Below, piece after piece: positions 61,479 through 64,000 of a stretch of 64,000 nucleotides of DNA. The translations under genes were made by a program, and so were the position numbers. This DNA comes from Paraburkholderia guartelaensis (GTDB taxonomy: Bacteria; Pseudomonadota; Gammaproteobacteria; Burkholderiales; Burkholderiaceae). Positions within the stretch are counted from its first letter, which is position 1, and every line of letters begins with the position of its first letter. The DNA is taken from contig NZ_SMOD01000023.1 in assembly GCF_004353905.1 (NCBI RefSeq), positions 79,293-143,292 on the forward strand. The letters run 5' to 3'. A model generated the notes under the pieces. The model was not told where the DNA came from. It saw only the letters and a program-made list of their open reading frames with translations, and did not search any database.

Positions 61479-63242
61479 TCATGCCGCCTCGCGAGCAAGC
61501 CATTTTGCGTACGGAGGCGGAAAGACCACCCCCTCGAGCCCGATTTGGTCGACAAAGCGCAGGATGCGGGCGGGCGAGTAGCCATCGCCGTACTCGATGG
61601 CGCTGCTCTGCTCGCGGAAAATGCTGCGGTCCGCTGCGCGAGGCAGGTGTCGTCCGGTCAGGAACTCGCCCAGCCCTGCTGGCCATGCGCCGTGGGTGAC
61701 CTGCGCGTCGCGTACGCGGTCTTCCAGCTGGTGGCGGAAGCTGTGATTTCCGTAACCTGAACCAAAACCGAGTTTGTCCCGCACGTGCCGCAGGAACGCC
61801 TGTTCATAGGCTCGCCCCCACACGGGGTTCTTGCCTCCCGGTTCAGGGATGGCTGACGGAAACATGGGTGTTCCCGGCGGGTGCTGCGTCTGCATGAGGC
61901 GCACGAAATCGGCGAGTCCCAGATTGCACAGCCTGGGATGGACCGGAATGGTGCGGCGGGCAGCCGTATTTTTGAGCTTGCGTTCGGGCAGGGCGTCGTC
62001 GTCTTCATCTTCATCGTTACCGGTCAGCTCGGTCTGGAAGGTGACCAGCAGGACGTCGTCAACAAAGAGGAAGTCGCTGTTGACGAGCTGGACGACTTCG
62101 CGCACACGCAGGCCGTGGCAGGTCGAGATGAGGGGGCACCAGTAGCGTCCCGCGAGGTCGGTCGTCATCTTGCCGCGCAGGTAGTTGTTCTCCAGGTCGT
62201 ACCATGCCGAAGCGAACAGCGTATTGAGTTGTTCGGTGGTAAATGGATGGCGCGGCTTGAGGCGCTTCTCCTGCTCCTTTTTCGGCAGCTTCGGCGTGGT
62301 TTCGAGGCGGTCAAGCGGATTCTCCGAGTGCGCGCGCCCCTGCGTGCGCGCAAGGGCAAAGAATTCGCGCAATGCGCGCTTCGCATGTCCATCCACGTAA
62401 CCCTGCGACCAGTTATCGGTCTGCGCATGCAGGCGGTCGTGGAAAAACCGGTAGATGTCGTTGGACGTCACGTCATCGAGTGCGACGTCGCCGAGGAACG
62501 CAATGAGGCGACGCCAGATGGAGACGCTTTTCGATACGGTTTTCGGGTCGACCACGCCCTTGCGATGCGTCTCGTAGGCGTCAATCATCACCGACAGCTT
62601 TTCGCCCGGTGCGTCGGGCACGGGAAAGGACGCGTCCCTGCCGTCATTGCGGGTGGCAATGACCTCCTGGGCTGTCCTTTCAGCCTGGGCGAAGGCCCGC
62701 ACGAACTGGGGCAGTAGCGGGTCACCCGGCGCGACGCGGTGGCCCATGTCTTCCGCGTATTCCGTTGCCATTTCGGCAACGTGATTCCAGTCAGGCGACT
62801 TGGGCCCTCGGGCCAGAACGGAGCGCATGTCATCACTAACAGTCGCGCTGTGCTGCTTGCTTTTAGCCTCGTCCTCGTCGTCTATGCCAATGGTTACGCG
62901 GTCGTCGTCGGTCATGGCCCAGTCGGCCAGGCGCGATGCGCAGATGCGTTCGATGGCCGCCGGCGTGAGAGGGAGGGGTTTGTCGCGAGGGGCGTGGGCG
63001 TTCGCTTTCGTCTTCGCGAGTTGTCTCCACTCGGCGCGCAGCTTCGCCTCGATGCTGGCACCAACGGCCAGTGCCTCGGTGCGGTTGGCGGTGCGGGTGG
63101 AACGGCGGACCTCTTCCTGGCCGACGAGGTCCTGAACTTCGACTGGCACATAAATGCGCACGTACCAGTTGCGGCTGCGGCCGCTCGGGTGGGGAATCAG
63201 CTGGACGGACACGTCGTTTTTTCGTATGGTATCGGCACACAT
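61479..63242 (-). CDS. int: site-specific tyrosine recombinase (island integrase)
   Basis: 587 residues, long for the family because of an N-terminal DNA-binding/arm region of about 230 residues (RSRNWYVRIYVPVEVQDLVG). Core-binding region about 235-330 (LSVMIDAYETHRKGVVDPKT; VALDDVTSNDIYRFFHDRL). Catalytic part: CHGLRVREVVQLVNSD (Arg I), HSFRHQLEDR (HxxR) and IEYGDGYSPARI (Tyr). Start ATG 63242 has GAGGTG upstream; one six codons earlier is possible. The gene lies 74 bases from the att copy in tRNA-Ser, as expected for a tRNA-targeting integrase. Confidence 0.92.
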   Translation of the reverse strand: MCADTIRKNDVSVQLIPHPSGRSRNWYVRIYVPVEVQDLVGQEEVRRSTRTANRTEALAVGASIEAKLRAEWRQLAKTKANAHAPRDKPLPLTPAAIERICASRLADWAMTDDDRVTIGIDDEDEAKSKQHSATVSDDMRSVLARGPKSPDWNHVAEMATEYAEDMGHRVAPGDPLLPQFVRAFAQAERTAQEVIATRNDGRDASFPVPDAPGEKLSVMIDAYETHRKGVVDPKTVSKSVSIWRRLIAFLGDVALDDVTSNDIYRFFHDRLHAQTDNWSQGYVDGHAKRALREFFALARTQGRAHSENPLDRLETTPKLPKKEQEKRLKPRHPFTTEQLNTLFASAWYDLENNYLRGKMTTDLAGRYWCPLISTCHGLRVREVVQLVNSDFLFVDDVLLVTFQTELTGNDEDEDDDALPERKLKNTAARRTIPVHPRLCNLGLADFVRLMQTQHPPGTPMFPSAIPEPGGKNPVWGRAYEQAFLRHVRDKLGFGSGYGNHSFRHQLEDRVRDAQVTHGAWPAGLGEFLTGRHLPRAADRSIFREQSSAIEYGDGYSPARILRFVDQIGLEGVVFPPPYAKWLAREAA

Positions 63243-63315
63243 GACCGGCACACCTCGCAATCCTAACCCGTTGAAAGAGCAGGATTATACGAAAAATCAA
63301 CGCCTTGGGTGGGGC

Positions 63316-63336
63316 TGGCGGAGGCGGTGAGATTCG
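63316..63336 (+). repeat. attR, right 21-bp direct repeat inside tRNA-Ser
   Basis: Exact copy of 19922-19942. It is the last 21 bases of the tRNA-Ser(TGA) gene, covering CCA, the acceptor 3' strand and part of the T-arm. Integration there restores the tRNA. Confidence 0.87.
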
Positions 63337-63405
63337 AACTCACGGAAGGGTTACCCCTTCGCCGGTTTTCAAGACCGGTGCATTCAACCACTCTGCCACA
63401 CCTCC
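63316..63405 (-). tRNA. tRNA-Ser (anticodon TGA)
   Basis: Cloverleaf on the minus strand. Acceptor GGAGGTG pairs with CGCCTCC (one G-T). The anticodon loop CTTGAAA gives anticodon TGA. A long variable arm (GAAGGGGTAACCCTTC), T-loop TTCGAAT and encoded CCA are present. It is the integration target of the island and is intact. Confidence 0.96.
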
Positions 63406-63470
63406 GGAGCCGCGCATTGTAACCCGAAACGTACACGCGGCGGCAGTCGCCCAGTCGATCCGCGTCGACC

Positions 63471-64000
63471 TCAGTGCGGGTCCTTGAGGAACAGCGCCTG
63501 CAGATCGTTCAGGAACCGCTGCCCCAACTCGGTCGGCGCGATTTTTTCGTAATCGCGCGTGATAAGTCCGCGCCGCTCGGCCTCCTGAAGCGCGGGTTCG
63601 ATCGTCGTGATCGGCAGTCCCGTGCGCTCGATGAAGCGATGCACAGGAAAGCCTTCCACGAGCCGCAGCGCATTGAGCATGAACTCGAACGGCAAATCGC
63701 GCGCGCTGACTTCGTGCTCCTCCTGGACCGGCGTGCCCGCCCGCGCCTGCTCGATAAAGGTCGCCGGATGCTTGTAGCGCGCCTGGCGCACGATGCGGTT
63801 CGGAAACGAGAGCTTCGTATGCGCGCCCGCGCCGATCCCGAGGTAGTCGCCGAAGCGCCAGTAATTGAGGTTATGCCGGCATTGCCGATCCGGCTGTGCG
63901 TAAGCCGAAACCTCATAGCGTCCGTATCCCGCGCCCGATGTGCGCTCGTGAATCCAGTCCTGCATGTCCGCGGACTGGTCGTCGTCGGGCAGGGCGGGCG
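63471..64000 (-). CDS. hemW: radical SAM heme chaperone HemW, 5' part beyond the window
   Basis: The frame is open to the window end, so the N-terminal radical SAM part lies to the right. Visible C-terminal about 175 residues: YGRYEVSAYAQPDRQCRHNLNYWRFGDYLGIGAGAHTK is diagnostic of HemW/HemN-like proteins. A winged-helix C-terminal domain follows (GLPITTIEPALQEAERRGLI; LGQRFLNDLQALFL). HemW inserts heme into respiratory enzymes. It is a chromosomal gene resuming after the island. Confidence 0.9.
   Translation of the reverse strand, partial: PALPDDDQSADMQDWIHERTSGAGYGRYEVSAYAQPDRQCRHNLNYWRFGDYLGIGAGAHTKLSFPNRIVRQARYKHPATFIEQARAGTPVQEEHEVSARDLPFEFMLNALRLVEGFPVHRFIERTGLPITTIEPALQEAERRGLITRDYEKIAPTELGQRFLNDLQALFLKDPH

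Overview
The window is high-GC DNA of a betaproteobacterium. It is most probably from the Burkholderiaceae (Burkholderia, Paraburkholderia or Caballeronia type). The evidence is the bioA-bioF-bioD-bioB order, minC-minD-minE followed by an LPS heptosyltransferase, serS next to a serine tRNA, and strong G/C-ending codon use. No rRNA genes, CRISPR arrays or recognisable insertion sequences were seen.

Core chromosome, left part (1-19921). A truncated alpha/beta hydrolase end is followed by the biotin operon (bioA, bioF, bioD, bioB) and a convergent CytX-type NCS1 permease. Next come rarA, serS, tRNA-Ser(CGA), map, a GNAT acetyltransferase and the Min division-site operon. Several very small envelope proteins follow (a WxxGHW-repeat protein and two mini-lipoproteins), with waaC, an MHS-family MFS transporter, a TonB-C-like lipoprotein and a small membrane protein.

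Genomic island (19922-63336, about 43.4 kb). A 21-bp direct repeat is found at 19922-19942 and again at 63316-63336, inside the 3' end of an intact tRNA-Ser(TGA) gene. A long tyrosine recombinase lies next to the tRNA copy. These define the element and its insertion site. Base composition is more mixed than in the chromosome and most genes are unfamiliar. The island carries three defence-like modules. (1) 20649-26739 encodes an SNF2-family ATPase, an EcoRII-N/B3-like DNA-binding protein, a MORC/MutL-like GHKL ATPase, an HNH nuclease and a 5-methylcytosine methyltransferase. (2) 27128-33507 has an XRE repressor/ImmA-like protease pair on the minus strand. It is divergent from a metallo-beta-lactamase-fold protein, a single-chain E2-E1-JAB ubiquitin-like conjugation/deconjugation protein and two multi-spanning membrane proteins. 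(3) 49593-57007 is a complete type I restriction-modification operon (hsdM-hsdS-hsdR) with a DUF4238 gene behind it, bracketed by diverged direct repeats.

The island also looks like a former or facultative replicon. It has a TrfA-family initiator (40082-41128) with four phased iterons and AT-rich repeats just beyond its 3' end, a replication-relaxation protein, an SSB-like OB-fold protein and a RuvC-like resolvase. No type IV secretion genes or classical relaxase were recognised. A MASE1-PAS-GGDEF diguanylate cyclase, an XRE regulator and about twenty small proteins of unknown function make up the rest.

After the island the chromosome resumes with tRNA-Ser(TGA) and the C-terminal part of hemW, which runs off the window. 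The most interesting locus is module 2. It combines a CapH/CapP-like regulatory pair with a Cap2/Cap3-like triple fusion, but shows no CD-NTase. Instead it has a metallo-beta-lactamase-fold protein whose flexible tail ends in glycine.
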